Positions 34,160 through 42,736 of a stretch of DNA of 64,000 bases are shown here, in pieces. Numbering within the stretch: position 1 is the stretch's first letter; every line of letters starts with the position of its first letter. The translations under genes and the position numbers were made by a program. Below the pieces are notes generated by a model that was not told where the DNA came from, searched no databases, and worked only from the letters and a program-made list of their open reading frames with translations. The stretch covers positions 186,001 to 250,000 of the forward strand of contig NZ_SBIU01000003.1 of assembly GCF_004765805.1 (NCBI RefSeq). Reading direction: 5' to 3'. The stretch comes from Halorussus halobius (GTDB lineage Archaea; Halobacteriota; Halobacteria; Halobacteriales; Haladaptataceae).

Positions 34160-34312
34160 GTGACGTCCTCGTCCCCGACGCCGAGCCGGGGCGTCGCACT
34201 GGAGCCTACAGACTGCGGCGAGCGGTTCGACGAACCGCTCGGTGAGTGTCCGAACTGCGGGTCCGAGGACGTCAAGGAAGTGGAGGGGTTCGACATGGCT
34301 CCGGACTCGTAG
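34160..34312 (+). pseudogene. Zinc-ribbon remnant with a lost cysteine
   Basis: From about 34202 the frame reads EPTDCGERFDEPLGECPNCG and then SEDVKEVEGFDMAPDS before TAG. This is the end of a small haloarchaeal zinc-ribbon protein, but the first Cys of the first CxxC pair is replaced by Pro, and the residues upstream (from a GTG at 34160) look like random Ser/Thr-rich sequence with no ATG. It is in frame after the phoU stop. It may be a decayed gene, or a functional one with an unusual start. Confidence 0.4.
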
Positions 34313-34385
34313 CCCGGCGAGGCCGTCGGAAGGCGGTCAGACGAGCTAACGCGCCGGGGTCGATAGCGAGCGGGCCGTCTCCCGG

Positions 34386-34859
34386 TCAGTCCGCACTCAC
34401 CACCTCGGCGTCTTCGGCCGCCGTCGGTTCGTCGGACGCGACCGCCTCCTCGACGGACCCGTGGTCGCCGGTCTTCTCGGCGGTCAGGGGATTCCGGCTC
34501 GCGATACCGCAGTCGAACGCGGGATGCTCGGCGAAGTGGCGCACCAGCATGTGCCGTCGGGAGCCGGTGATGCCGGCTCGGCCGACGTCCTCGGCTCCGA
34601 ACGCCGCCGGCAGGCGGTCGAACAGCCGGCGCAGGGCCCCGAAGCCCTCGAACACCTTCGAGTTGCCCGCCGAGTCGGCGCCCCGGCGTGCGACCTCGTA
34701 GCTGCCGTCCGCGCGGTGGACGCCTTCGGTCCGGAAGAACTCCCGGCGCTGGGTCAGCGCCTCGCCGACCGCGTCCTGCAGGTCGGCGGCCTCGTCGCTG
34801 GTTAGTTCGTGATCGCGGCCGTCGACCGCCAGCACTATCGATTCGCCGTCTCGTCGCAC
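34386..34859 (-). CDS. Haloarchaeal protein of unknown function
   Basis: A 157-aa protein with an N-terminal strand-rich part (ESIVLAVDGRDHELTSDEAA), a helical middle (DLQDAVGEALTQRREFFRTE) and an acidic, disordered C-terminal tail from about residue 130. It is read from GTG at 34859; the frame continues upstream another 16 codons with plausible protein (IEFFSGDETSVSV) but no standard start, so the true N-terminus may be longer. Not recognised. Confidence 0.65.
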   Translation of the reverse strand: MRRDGESIVLAVDGRDHELTSDEAADLQDAVGEALTQRREFFRTEGVHRADGSYEVARRGADSAGNSKVFEGFGALRRLFDRLPAAFGAEDVGRAGITGSRRHMLVRHFAEHPAFDCGIASRNPLTAEKTGDHGSVEEAVASDEPTAAEDAEVVSAD

Positions 34860-35072
34860 CGAAACCGATGTCTCATCGCCCGAGAAGAACTCGATCAGGA
34901 GCGTCTACACTCCGTGTCATGCGTCCGTACGTGGCAGTGCCGGGGTTAAAACGGTTTCGCCGCCGCTCGATGCTGCGCGGTCGGTCGAGCTGGCCGCCGA
35001 GTGCGGCGAAAACCCCTCGCAGACGACCGGGACCGACACGCTAATCCGGGCGATGGACCTTCCCGGGAATGT

Positions 35073-36446
35073 ATGGCCGACGTCCGCAAGCGCGTGCTCG
35101 CCATCTGGCGGCGGACCCTCTCGTTGTCGTGGCCCATCGCCGTCCAGCAGACGCTCAACACGCTGATGCGGACGGTCGACGTCGTGGTCACGGGCCTGTT
35201 CTCGCCGGCGGCGGTGGCGGCGGTCGGCCTCGCGGACCTCTACGCCCAGATTCCCCTGCGGGCGGGACTGGGGCTCGGGACGGGCGCGATCGCGCTCTCC
35301 AGCCAGGACACCGGGCGCGGCGACGAGGCGACCCGCAACCGCGCCATCACGCAGGCGTTCCTGATAGGATTCCTGATAGGGCTGCCCCTGATAGTCGTCG
35401 GACTCACGATTTCCCCGTGGCTCATCCAAGTTCTGGGTGCCGAACCGGCGGTCGTCCGGCAGGGCGGGCAGTACCTCGCTATCGTGTTCGCGGCCGCGCC
35501 GATGCGCATCGTCGGCCTCGTCGCCTCCCGGTCGCTGCAGGGCACCGGCGACACCCGCACGCCGATGCTGGTCAACGGCTCCGCGAACCTCCTCAACATC
35601 GGCGCGACCGTCGGACTGGGGCTGGGCGTGGGCCCGTTGCCGAACCTCGCCATCGTGGGCGTCGGCGTCGCGACGGCGGTGAGCCGCACGTTCGAGGCGG
35701 CGGCGATGTCGCTGGCAATCCGGAGCCGCCGGACCGACCTCTCGTTCGCGCGTCCCCGGAGCCTGACGGTCACGCGCCAGCTCGTCTCGGTGAGCCTCCC
35801 CACCTTCGCCGAGGGGATGAGCACCTCGCTCGCGAACTTCCCGTTCAACGCCCTGCTGTTGACCTTCGGGACGGAGGTCAACGCCGCCTACCACATCGGG
35901 CGGCGCATCTACCAGCAGGTCAGCGGTCCGCTCTACCGGTCGTACAGCACGGTCGCGAGCATCGTGGTCGGCCAGACGCTCGGCGAGGGCGACCCCGAGG
36001 GCGCGCGCTTCTCGGGGCTCGCCATCACGGCGCTGGGCGTGCTCACGCTGGGCGTGGCCGGCGGCGTCCTGTTCTTCGGAGCCGAACCCATCGCCCGGGT
36101 GTTCACGAGCGACGCCGCCACCCTGGGCTACGCTGCGGACTTCACCCGCGTATTCGGCGTCTCGATGCTGTCGTTCGGCGTGTTCTCCCCCATCGCCGGG
36201 AGCCTCCGGGGCGCGGGCGACACCCGGACGCCGTTCTACGCCCGGCTGAGCGGGACCCTCGGCTTCACGCTGGGCTTCTCGTACCTGTTCGGCGTCGTGC
36301 TGGACTACGGCCTCTGGGGCGTCTACGTCGGCCTCGGGCTGTCGTACGCGTGGTGGGCGGTCGGAGTCGCCGCCGGGTTCTGGTGGGGCGACTGGGCCGA
36401 GAAGGCGGGCGAGATGATGGCCGAGCGGGCGGAAGCTTCGGATTGA
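35073..36446 (+). CDS. MATE family efflux transporter
   Basis: A 457-aa membrane protein with about 12 hydrophobic segments in two similar halves. The repeated half-signatures ASRSLQGTGDTRTPM (about residue 152) and AGSLRGAGDTRTPF (about 380) mark the MATE fold. It probably exports organic cations or drugs in exchange for Na+ or H+. ATG at 35073 (MADVRKRVLAIWRRTLSLSW) is chosen; an upstream frame to 35001 is not protein-like. The 213 bp before it hold no gene. Confidence 0.92.
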   Translation: MADVRKRVLAIWRRTLSLSWPIAVQQTLNTLMRTVDVVVTGLFSPAAVAAVGLADLYAQIPLRAGLGLGTGAIALSSQDTGRGDEATRNRAITQAFLIGFLIGLPLIVVGLTISPWLIQVLGAEPAVVRQGGQYLAIVFAAAPMRIVGLVASRSLQGTGDTRTPMLVNGSANLLNIGATVGLGLGVGPLPNLAIVGVGVATAVSRTFEAAAMSLAIRSRRTDLSFARPRSLTVTRQLVSVSLPTFAEGMSTSLANFPFNALLLTFGTEVNAAYHIGRRIYQQVSGPLYRSYSTVASIVVGQTLGEGDPEGARFSGLAITALGVLTLGVAGGVLFFGAEPIARVFTSDAATLGYAADFTRVFGVSMLSFGVFSPIAGSLRGAGDTRTPFYARLSGTLGFTLGFSYLFGVVLDYGLWGVYVGLGLSYAWWAVGVAAGFWWGDWAEKAGEMMAERAEASD

Positions 36447-36471
36447 ACGGACGCTACAGCGCGGAAGAGCG

Positions 36472-37101
36472 CTACTCCTGTGGCGACCTGGCGCGCTCGG
36501 CCACCAGCACGCCGACCTGCTCGTGGACCCGCTCCACCGCAGTCAAAGCAAAACCAGCGTCCGTCAGCGCGTCCGCCAGATGCCCCACCGTCGAAGGGTC
36601 GTCGACCTCCGGACTATAAAAGGGCTCGTCGGGGTCGGGCGTCCCGAAGAACATCACGTCGCCGAGGACGAACGTCCGCGGTCCAAGCTCGGCAATCGCT
36701 TCGATGGCCTCGCGCTTCTCCGCGTCGCTCAGGTGGTGCATCGCGAAGTTCGACACCACCACGTCGACCGCGCGGTCCTCGGCGACGTTCGGCTCGCGGA
36801 AGCGCCCCTCGTCGAACTCGACGTTCTCGATGCCCTGCTCTGCGGCCTTCTCGCGGGCCTTCTCCATCATCCCCTCGCTGATGTCCCGGCCGAGTACCTC
36901 GCCGGCGTCGTCGGCGAGCGCGAGCGCGATGGCTCCCGTGCCGGTGCCGAGGTCCACCACGGTTTCGTCGGCGTCGGGGTCGGCATGCTCGACCACCAGC
37001 GAGACGCAGGCGCGGTACTCGTCGGTGTCGTTCTGGCTGTCGTCGTACTCGCCGGCCACTTCGTCGAAGCGCGCGGCGTGGTCCTCAAGACTCCGTTTCA
37101 T
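36472..37101 (-). CDS. Class I SAM-dependent methyltransferase
   Basis: A 209-aa methyltransferase with motif I VVDLGTGTGAIALALA (about residues 49-64), GRDISEGMMEKAREKA, and VVVSNFAMHHLSD. Its start overlaps the end of the Rpp30 gene by 17 bp, so the two are translated from one transcript; this position beside an RNase P subunit hints at RNA modification but does not prove it. The substrate is unknown. Confidence 0.85.
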   Translation of the reverse strand: MKRSLEDHAARFDEVAGEYDDSQNDTDEYRACVSLVVEHADPDADETVVDLGTGTGAIALALADDAGEVLGRDISEGMMEKAREKAAEQGIENVEFDEGRFREPNVAEDRAVDVVVSNFAMHHLSDAEKREAIEAIAELGPRTFVLGDVMFFGTPDPDEPFYSPEVDDPSTVGHLADALTDAGFALTAVERVHEQVGVLVAERARSPQE

Positions 37102-37795
37102 ACCTGCCGCGTTTGACTCCCGGGCCAATGAACTCGTCGGAGCGGCGCTCGCGGTTGCGCTCGGCGAGGTCGGCCCACTCCCGGAGGCCGCGTCGAATCT
37201 GGTCCGCCGAGAAGCCAACCGACTCCCCCACGGCGACCAGTTCGCGGGGCGCGCGCAACTGAAGGTGGCTGGTCGGGCGGGCGCTGACCACGAACGGCGC
37301 GTCGTAGTGGGTCACGATTTCCCGGAGCTTTCGGAGGTCCTGAATCGCCTGCACGCGCGGCCCGCCGTCGGCCCGGAGGACGCGCGAGAAGTCGAACTCC
37401 ACCCGGACGCCGTTCTCGGCCGCCGCCTTCGCCAGCACGTGATTGAAGTCGCCTCGGCCGGCCATCGGGTGTGCGAGTACGTCGACGCGCTCGTGTTCGA
37501 CCGCGAAGCGATTGAGCGCGTTCGTCCCGCCGTGGACCGCGAGAATCGTGACCTTCGGTCGGTAGTTGCCGACGTGGCCGGCCGCGACCTCGGGGTCGTC
37601 CGCCCGCAACTCGATTGCCTCGACCACGTCCACGCCGTACTCGTCGGCGACGCGCTCGGCGTCGTAGTCGGCGCGCGCGTCGCTGTGGTTGCGCACCACT
37701 ACGCCGTCGAACTCGTACTCGGCGGCGGTGGCGGCCATGCGCGCGACGGTGCTGTCGCCGTCCGGATGGGCGTGGACGCTCTCGTAGCGTGGCAT
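37085..37795 (-). CDS. rnp3: Ribonuclease P protein component 3 (Rpp30)
   Basis: A 236-aa TIM-barrel protein subunit of RNase P, which matures tRNA 5' ends. Typical features are the N-terminal YESVHAHPDGDSTVARM, VVVRNHSDA, LAHPMAGRGDFNHVLAKAA and VEFDFSRVLR. The Pop5 subunit gene (rnp2), a frequent neighbour, is not found next to it; a methyltransferase gene follows instead. Confidence 0.92.
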   Translation of the reverse strand: MPRYESVHAHPDGDSTVARMAATAAEYEFDGVVVRNHSDARADYDAERVADEYGVDVVEAIELRADDPEVAAGHVGNYRPKVTILAVHGGTNALNRFAVEHERVDVLAHPMAGRGDFNHVLAKAAAENGVRVEFDFSRVLRADGGPRVQAIQDLRKLREIVTHYDAPFVVSARPTSHLQLRAPRELVAVGESVGFSADQIRRGLREWADLAERNRERRSDEFIGPGVKRGRYETES

Positions 37796-37895
37796 AGTTT
37801 GGATGGTTCGTCGAGAGGTCGAGACGGAATCGTCGGTCGTGGCTTCTCGGCCGTCCGGTTTGGGCGTTGTCCTTCGTCGACGGGACGCCGGACGA

Positions 37896-38225
37896 CTAGA
37901 ACTGATACCGCCGGTCGTCGTTCTGCTGTTGCTGGGGGAACTGGTTCCCGCCGGTCATCTCCTCGAAGCTCATCCCCGAGAGGTACTCGTCGTAGGTCGC
38001 GTCGTACTCGCTCCGGAGGTGGAAATCGAGGTTGCCCGTCTCCACGGCCGTCCGGAACAGCGCGTGAATCCCGCGTCGGAGGAGTTCGTCGGTCCCCTCG
38101 GGGTCGAACGCGGCGTTCAACATGGCCAGTTCGTTTCGGGTCTCGCGGTCGAGCGACACCGCCACCTCGTCGCCGAGGTCGGCGTACTCCGACTCCACGT
38201 CTTCCTGCAGGTCGTCGAGGCTCAT
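37896..38225 (-). CDS. Small conserved-looking acidic helical protein
   Basis: A 109-aa acidic protein of helical character (VAVSLDRETRNELAMLNAAF, LRRGIHALFRTAVETGNLDF) with a Gln-rich C-terminal tail (QFPQQQQND). Not recognised; the DxETxxEL stretch is faintly reminiscent of ribbon-helix-helix proteins but is not convincing. It ends 100 bp before rnp3 on the same strand and may be cotranscribed with it. Confidence 0.65.
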   Translation of the reverse strand: MSLDDLQEDVESEYADLGDEVAVSLDRETRNELAMLNAAFDPEGTDELLRRGIHALFRTAVETGNLDFHLRSEYDATYDEYLSGMSFEEMTGGNQFPQQQQNDDRRYQF

Positions 38226-38315
38226 GCCCGGACGCTCGGGCGCGGGCGGGAAACGCCTTTCGACCCGCCACGAGTCTTCAAGTAGTCGGGCGTGGTTTCA
38301 CCCGTGGGGATTCAG

Positions 38316-38582
38316 ATGGAGAAGAACGTCGGCGGACTCGACCAGGGGATTCGAATCACGCTCGGTCCGGCGCTCGTCGTCGCCGCGATAGCGTCGATGG
38401 GCGGCGAGCGAAGGCTCGGCCCCGCGCTCACGGCGGCCGCGTTCGCTGTCGGCGCGATGCTCACCGTCACCGGGCTGACCCAGACCTGTCCCGCGAACAG
38501 CGCGATGGGCCGGAACACGTACGGACAGTCGGAGGACCTCGGCGATGCGGCCCGCGAGGTTCGGGAGAAGGCGCTCCAGTAG
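38316..38582 (+). CDS. DUF2892 family membrane protein
   Basis: An 88-aa protein. MEKNVGGLDQGIRITLG is the standard N-terminal signature of DUF2892 (YgaP-type transmembrane domain), followed by two hydrophobic helices (about residues 14-28 and 37-55). A Cys in TQTCPANSA follows the second helix. ATG at 38316 matches the family start. Two-helix DUF2892 proteins are often linked to sulfur-transfer enzymes, but no rhodanese is adjacent. Confidence 0.85.
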   Translation: MEKNVGGLDQGIRITLGPALVVAAIASMGGERRLGPALTAAAFAVGAMLTVTGLTQTCPANSAMGRNTYGQSEDLGDAAREVREKALQ

Positions 38583-38612
38583 CGCGGTCGGTCGAACGAC
38601 CCGAACCACCGC

Positions 38613-38620
38613 CTCTTTAT
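38613..38620 (+). promoter_or_regulatory. TATA box of mutY
   Basis: CTCTTTAT is centred about 28 bp before the ATG at 38645, giving a leaderless mRNA. Confidence 0.55.
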
Positions 38621-38644
38621 CCGCGTCGCCCCTACCGCGAGGCG

Positions 38645-39595
38645 ATGAGCGACGCCGACGCGGACGACGGTCCGTCTCCCGCACTCCCCGACGACCTGCC
38701 GGCGGTCCGCGACGCCCTCGTCTCGTGGTACGAGGCCGACCACCGGTCGTTCCCGTGGCGCGAGACCGACGACGCCTACGAGATTCTGGTCTCGGAGGTG
38801 ATGAGCCAGCAGACCCAGTTGGGTCGCATCGTGGAGGCGTGGGAGGCGTTCCTCGACCGGTGGCCGACGCCCGAGGCGCTGGCCGACGCCGACCGCGCGG
38901 ACGTGGTGGGGTTCTGGACCGACCACAGCCTCGGCTACAACAACCGCGCGAAGTACCTCCACGAGGCCGCCGAACAGGTCGTAGCGGAGTACGGCGGGGA
39001 GTTCCCCGAGACGCCGGACGAGCTTCAAAATCTCATGGGCGTCGGGCCCTACACCGCCAACGCGGTCGCCTCGTTCGCGTTCAACGACGGCGACGCGGTG
39101 GTCGACACCAACGTCAAGCGCGTACTGTATCGGGCCTTCGACGTGCCGGACGACGATTCGGCCTTCGAGGAGGCCGCGAGCGAGTTGATGCCGGCGGGCG
39201 AGTCCCGGGTCTGGAACAACGCCATCATGGAACTCGGCGGCGTGGCCTGCGAGCAGTCGCCCAAGTGCGATTCGGCGGGCTGTCCGTGGCGCGAGTGGTG
39301 CAGCGCGTACGCGACCGGCGACTTCACGGCTCCGGACGTGCCGACCCAGCCCGAGTTCGAGGGGAGCCGCCGGCAGATGCGGGGCCGAATCGTCTCGGTC
39401 CTGAAAGAGTACGACGAACTCCCGCTGTCGACGCTCGGCCCTCGCGTCCGGGTCGACTACGCGCCCGACGGGGAGTACGGCCGGGAGTGGCTCGAAGGCC
39501 TCCTGAGCGACCTCGAAGACGACGGACTCGTCAGCGTCGAGGAACGCGACGGGGACGACCAGAGAGGAGGAGTCACGGCGCGACTCCGCCGATAG
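38645..39595 (+). CDS. mutY: A/G-specific adenine glycosylase MutY
   Basis: A 316-aa DNA glycosylase removing adenine opposite 8-oxoguanine. The catalytic Glu lies in SEVMSQQTQLGR (about residue 51), the helix-hairpin-helix in LMGVGPYTANAVASFAF, and the catalytic Asp in VVDTNVKRVLY. Four Cys that should bind a [4Fe-4S] cluster are present, but spaced C-x5-C-x4-C-x5-C (CEQSPKCDSAGCPWREWC) rather than C-x6-C-x2-C-x5-C. The C-terminal region is not a clear MutT-like domain and looks more like a winged helix (LPLSTLGPRV, LLSDLEDDGLVSVEE). Confidence 0.92.
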   Translation: MSDADADDGPSPALPDDLPAVRDALVSWYEADHRSFPWRETDDAYEILVSEVMSQQTQLGRIVEAWEAFLDRWPTPEALADADRADVVGFWTDHSLGYNNRAKYLHEAAEQVVAEYGGEFPETPDELQNLMGVGPYTANAVASFAFNDGDAVVDTNVKRVLYRAFDVPDDDSAFEEAASELMPAGESRVWNNAIMELGGVACEQSPKCDSAGCPWREWCSAYATGDFTAPDVPTQPEFEGSRRQMRGRIVSVLKEYDELPLSTLGPRVRVDYAPDGEYGREWLEGLLSDLEDDGLVSVEERDGDDQRGGVTARLRR

Positions 39596-40966
39596 TCAGG
39601 CCAGCGCCAGCGTGTACGGCTGGGCGTCGTAGCTCCCGATGGAGACGTAGACGACGCCGCCGACGACCGCCGCGTCGCCGGGGACGTTGGTTCCGGTCCG
39701 GAACTTCCACCGGCGAGTCCCGTCGCTCCGGTCGATGGCGTGCAGGCCCGGCTCGCCGCCGTTGTCGTCGCCGCCGACCAACACGGTGTCGCCGACGACG
39801 GTCGGAGAGGCGTTGAAGATGCGCGTTTCCGTCTCGTACTTCCACTCGGGGTCGCCCGACTCGGCGTCGAGCCGGTAGACCTCCCCGTCGCCGGTCCCGT
39901 AGTAGACCGAGCCGTCGGCGAGCACCGGCGAGCCGTCGGTCCCGTTGAGCGTCTCGAACCGCCAGACGACCTCGCCGGTGTCCTTGTCGAGCGCCCGGAG
40001 GGGGTAGTCCGAGTTTCGGGTGACGTACACCCGGTCGTCGCCGAGCGTGGGCGCGGACTCGACGCTGCCCACGTCGGCGACCCACAGCTTCTCGCCGGTC
40101 TCGGGGTCGAGCGCGTGGACGCCGCCCGGTCCCGAGTCGGCCTGTCCGGTCGGGACACAGAGGAGTTCGTCGTCGACGCCGAACGGGACGCCGGCGACCC
40201 TGACCTCGGCGGAAGACAGCGTCGTCCGCCACGCGACCGACCCGTCCTCGGGAGCCAGCGCGTAGACCGTCGGCTCCTCGGTCGCCGCCGCCAGATACAC
40301 GTGACCGTTCGCGAGGCTGAATCCGGTCTTGATGGCCGACCCGTCGTCGAGGGTGACGTCCCACCGGGACTCGCCCGTCGCGGCGTCGAGCGCGTAGACG
40401 TGCTTGTCGCTCGTCCGACCGTTGTGCGCCGAGAAGTACACCGTCCCGTCGGCCACCTGCGGCCAGCGCACGTACGAGAGCGTGTCGACCAGCGCGTCTT
40501 CGGTCGACCACGCGAGGTCGCCCGTCACCCGGTCGAGCGCGCGCAGGTGGTCCCCGTTGCCGCCTTTGATAACGACGTCCTCGGTGACGACCGTCGAGTA
40601 GAGCGGCCGCGACGGCATCTCCCGCTTCCACGCCACGCAGGGTTTCTCGGTCGGGACCGACCCGTCCGAACGATAGCCGGTGTTCGCGCCGTCGAGATAC
40701 GACTGGGGCCACGCGGCCGAGACCGACTCCGGAACGGGGTTCCCGTCGCAGGTCCGTTCGAGGTCGGTGTCGGGTTCGGCAGTGGTGGTCTCGGTCGTCG
40801 TCTCGGTCGTGGTCGACTCGGTGGTCTCGGTCGTCCGCGTCGTCGGGGTCGTGCGCGTGGTCGTCTCGGCGGTCGTCCCCGAGGTCGTCGTCGCGGGGTC
40901 GTCGCCGCCGAGACAGCCGGCGGCCGCGAACGCGCCGACTCCGGCGAGGAACTGTCGTCGGTCCAT
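39596..40966 (-). CDS. PQQ-repeat (BamB-like) beta-propeller lipoprotein
   Basis: A 456-aa exported protein. The N-terminus MDRRQFLAGVGAFAAAGC has a twin-arginine motif and a lipobox Cys near residue 18. A Thr/Glu-rich linker of about 45 residues spans the cell wall. A propeller of about seven blades follows, each with an ALDxxTGE-like turn (for example RALDRVTGDLAW, HALDPETGEKLW, RALDKDTGEVVW). BamB-like proteins are scaffolds or quinoprotein relatives; no catalytic site is evident. It is convergent with mutY, with the stops adjacent. Confidence 0.88.
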   Translation of the reverse strand: MDRRQFLAGVGAFAAAGCLGGDDPATTTSGTTAETTTRTTPTTRTTETTESTTTETTTETTTAEPDTDLERTCDGNPVPESVSAAWPQSYLDGANTGYRSDGSVPTEKPCVAWKREMPSRPLYSTVVTEDVVIKGGNGDHLRALDRVTGDLAWSTEDALVDTLSYVRWPQVADGTVYFSAHNGRTSDKHVYALDAATGESRWDVTLDDGSAIKTGFSLANGHVYLAAATEEPTVYALAPEDGSVAWRTTLSSAEVRVAGVPFGVDDELLCVPTGQADSGPGGVHALDPETGEKLWVADVGSVESAPTLGDDRVYVTRNSDYPLRALDKDTGEVVWRFETLNGTDGSPVLADGSVYYGTGDGEVYRLDAESGDPEWKYETETRIFNASPTVVGDTVLVGGDDNGGEPGLHAIDRSDGTRRWKFRTGTNVPGDAAVVGGVVYVSIGSYDAQPYTLALA

Positions 40967-41138
40967 CGGTACGAACGACGAGCCACTATCCCGAGATATA
41001 GCTACTGGTCGGGGCGAATCCGGCACGCCGTCGCCGTGACGGCCTTGGTCCCAGCCCCCGGTGGCGGCTCGTCCCCGTCACTGAAAGCGGCGTTTCAGTC
41101 TTCAGAAAGCGTTTACCGGCCCGCGTCGACTCCCGAAT

Positions 41139-42584
41139 ATGACCCGCCCACCCTCCGACCGACTCCGACGACGCGAGACCCTCGCGCTGACCGGCGCGTT
41201 TCTCGCGGGACTCGCCGGCTGTGCGGGCGACGCTCCGGCGACCGACGACGAGGTGGACGCGACGACTCCCGGCGCGGCTGGCGGAACCGAGACGACACCG
41301 GCCGACGGGACGACGACCACCGACGACGGGGACGGGTTCGCCGACTCCGAGGTGCCGCCGTTCCCCGAGCTCGACCCCGCGACCGACCCCCGGATTCCGG
41401 CGGACGCGCTCGCCGACCAGATACGTGGCAACGTCGCGTTCGCGCTCGACCTGCTCGGCGTCCTGCGCGAGCAGGAGGGCGGCAACCTGTTCGTCTCGCC
41501 GTACAGCGTCTCGACCGCGCTGGCGATGACCTACGCCGGGGCGCGGGGCTCGACCGCCGACGAGATGGCCGACGCGCTGTACTACGTCCTCGACGGCGAG
41601 TCCCTCCACGGGGCCTTCGGCTCGCTGGAAGCCGAGTTCGAGCGCCGAAACGAGGACGGACGGGACGCGAACGTCCCGACCGGTCCCGACGACGGCGAGG
41701 ACGCGGGACCGGCGTTCGCGCTCTCGACCGCCAACGCCGCGTGGGGCCAGGACGGCTACCCCTTCCGGGAGGACTTTTTCGAGTTGCTCGACGCTTACTA
41801 CGAGGCGGGCCTGCGACTCGTGGATTTCGCGGGCGACGCCGAGGCCGCGCGCCAGCGAATCAACGACTGGGTCGCCGAGCGGACGAACGACCGCATCGAG
41901 GACCTGTTGCCCCAGGGCTCGGTCGACGCCGCGACGAAACTGGTTCTCACCAACGCCGTCTACTTCTCGGCCCGGTGGCAACACCCCTTCGACGAGGACG
42001 CCACCGAGCCCCGCGCGTTCACCGCGCTCGACGGCTCGACCGCCGAGGTACCGACGATGCACCAGGAGTTGAAGGCCCAGTACGCCGCAATCGACGGCCA
42101 TCAACTCGTGGAACTGCCCTACGCCAACGCCGACACCAGCATGGTAGTCGTCCTCCCCGCCGAGGGCGAGTTCGCGTCGTTCGAGCGCGAGTTGACGGTC
42201 GACCGGCTCGCGGTCATGCTCGACCGGACGAGTCAGGCGCTTGTCGACCTCGCGCTCCCGACGTTCGAGGTCGAGACGGGGGTGAGCCTCGTGGAGACCA
42301 TGGAGTCGCTCGGGATGGAGGACGCGTTCACGGGGAGCGCCGACTTCGGCGGCATGACCGACTCCGGCGATCTGTTCGTCGACGACATCCACCACCGGAG
42401 CTTCGTCTCGGTCGACGAGCGCGGCACCGAAGCGGCGGCCGCGACGGCGGTCGTGATGACCGAGTCCGCACCGCCCGAGCGCGTCGAGATGCGAGTCGAC
42501 AGGCCGTTCCTGTTCTACGTCCGGGACCGGCCGACCGAGACGCCGCTGTTCGTCGGTCGCGTGACGAACCTGTCCGAAAAATAA
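41139..42584 (+). CDS. Serpin-family protease inhibitor (lipoprotein)
   Basis: A 481-aa exported serpin. RRRETLALTGAFLAGLAGC gives a Tat-like signal with a lipobox Cys, then a Thr-rich spacer to about residue 70. The serpin fold follows: NLFVSPYSVSTALAMTYAGA, LVLTNAVYFSARWQHPF, and the hinge DERGTEAAAATAVVM, whose short residues allow loop insertion. It ends with the family signature VDRPFLFYVRD. The exposed scissile region is near TESAPPERV. It probably protects the cell surface from extracellular proteases. Confidence 0.93.
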   Translation: MTRPPSDRLRRRETLALTGAFLAGLAGCAGDAPATDDEVDATTPGAAGGTETTPADGTTTTDDGDGFADSEVPPFPELDPATDPRIPADALADQIRGNVAFALDLLGVLREQEGGNLFVSPYSVSTALAMTYAGARGSTADEMADALYYVLDGESLHGAFGSLEAEFERRNEDGRDANVPTGPDDGEDAGPAFALSTANAAWGQDGYPFREDFFELLDAYYEAGLRLVDFAGDAEAARQRINDWVAERTNDRIEDLLPQGSVDAATKLVLTNAVYFSARWQHPFDEDATEPRAFTALDGSTAEVPTMHQELKAQYAAIDGHQLVELPYANADTSMVVVLPAEGEFASFERELTVDRLAVMLDRTSQALVDLALPTFEVETGVSLVETMESLGMEDAFTGSADFGGMTDSGDLFVDDIHHRSFVSVDERGTEAAAATAVVMTESAPPERVEMRVDRPFLFYVRDRPTETPLFVGRVTNLSEK

Positions 42585-42651
42585 CCGACCGCAGTTCCCG
42601 CCCCTGGCCCGGCGCGTCGGCGTCGTCCGCCGCAAGCGAACCCCTTCTTCG

Positions 42652-42698
42652 CGCGAAGCGAACGCGACGCGCCCGCCGTCTCCGGAGTTCGCTTCGCG
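42652..42698. terminator. Candidate bidirectional terminator, 12-bp stem
   Basis: Arms 42652-42663 and 42687-42698 are exact reverse complements separated by 23 nt, in the 152-bp gap between the convergent serpin and glutamate dehydrogenase genes. Position suits a shared terminator; no U-tract follows. Confidence 0.4.
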
Positions 42699-42736
42699 GG
42701 GTCTCGTCCGTTCGGACTCCCGTCCGCCGAGCTACC

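Noticed and set aside
34921..35044. Small plus-strand frame before the MATE transporter
   Set aside because: Arg/Pro-rich composition, no ribosome-binding or promoter signal at a sensible distance, and no helix or Cys pattern.
40730..40880. Repetitive GTCGTC/GGTCTCGGTCGT stretch
   Set aside because: It encodes the Thr/Glu-rich linker of the PQQ-repeat lipoprotein and is explained by protein composition.
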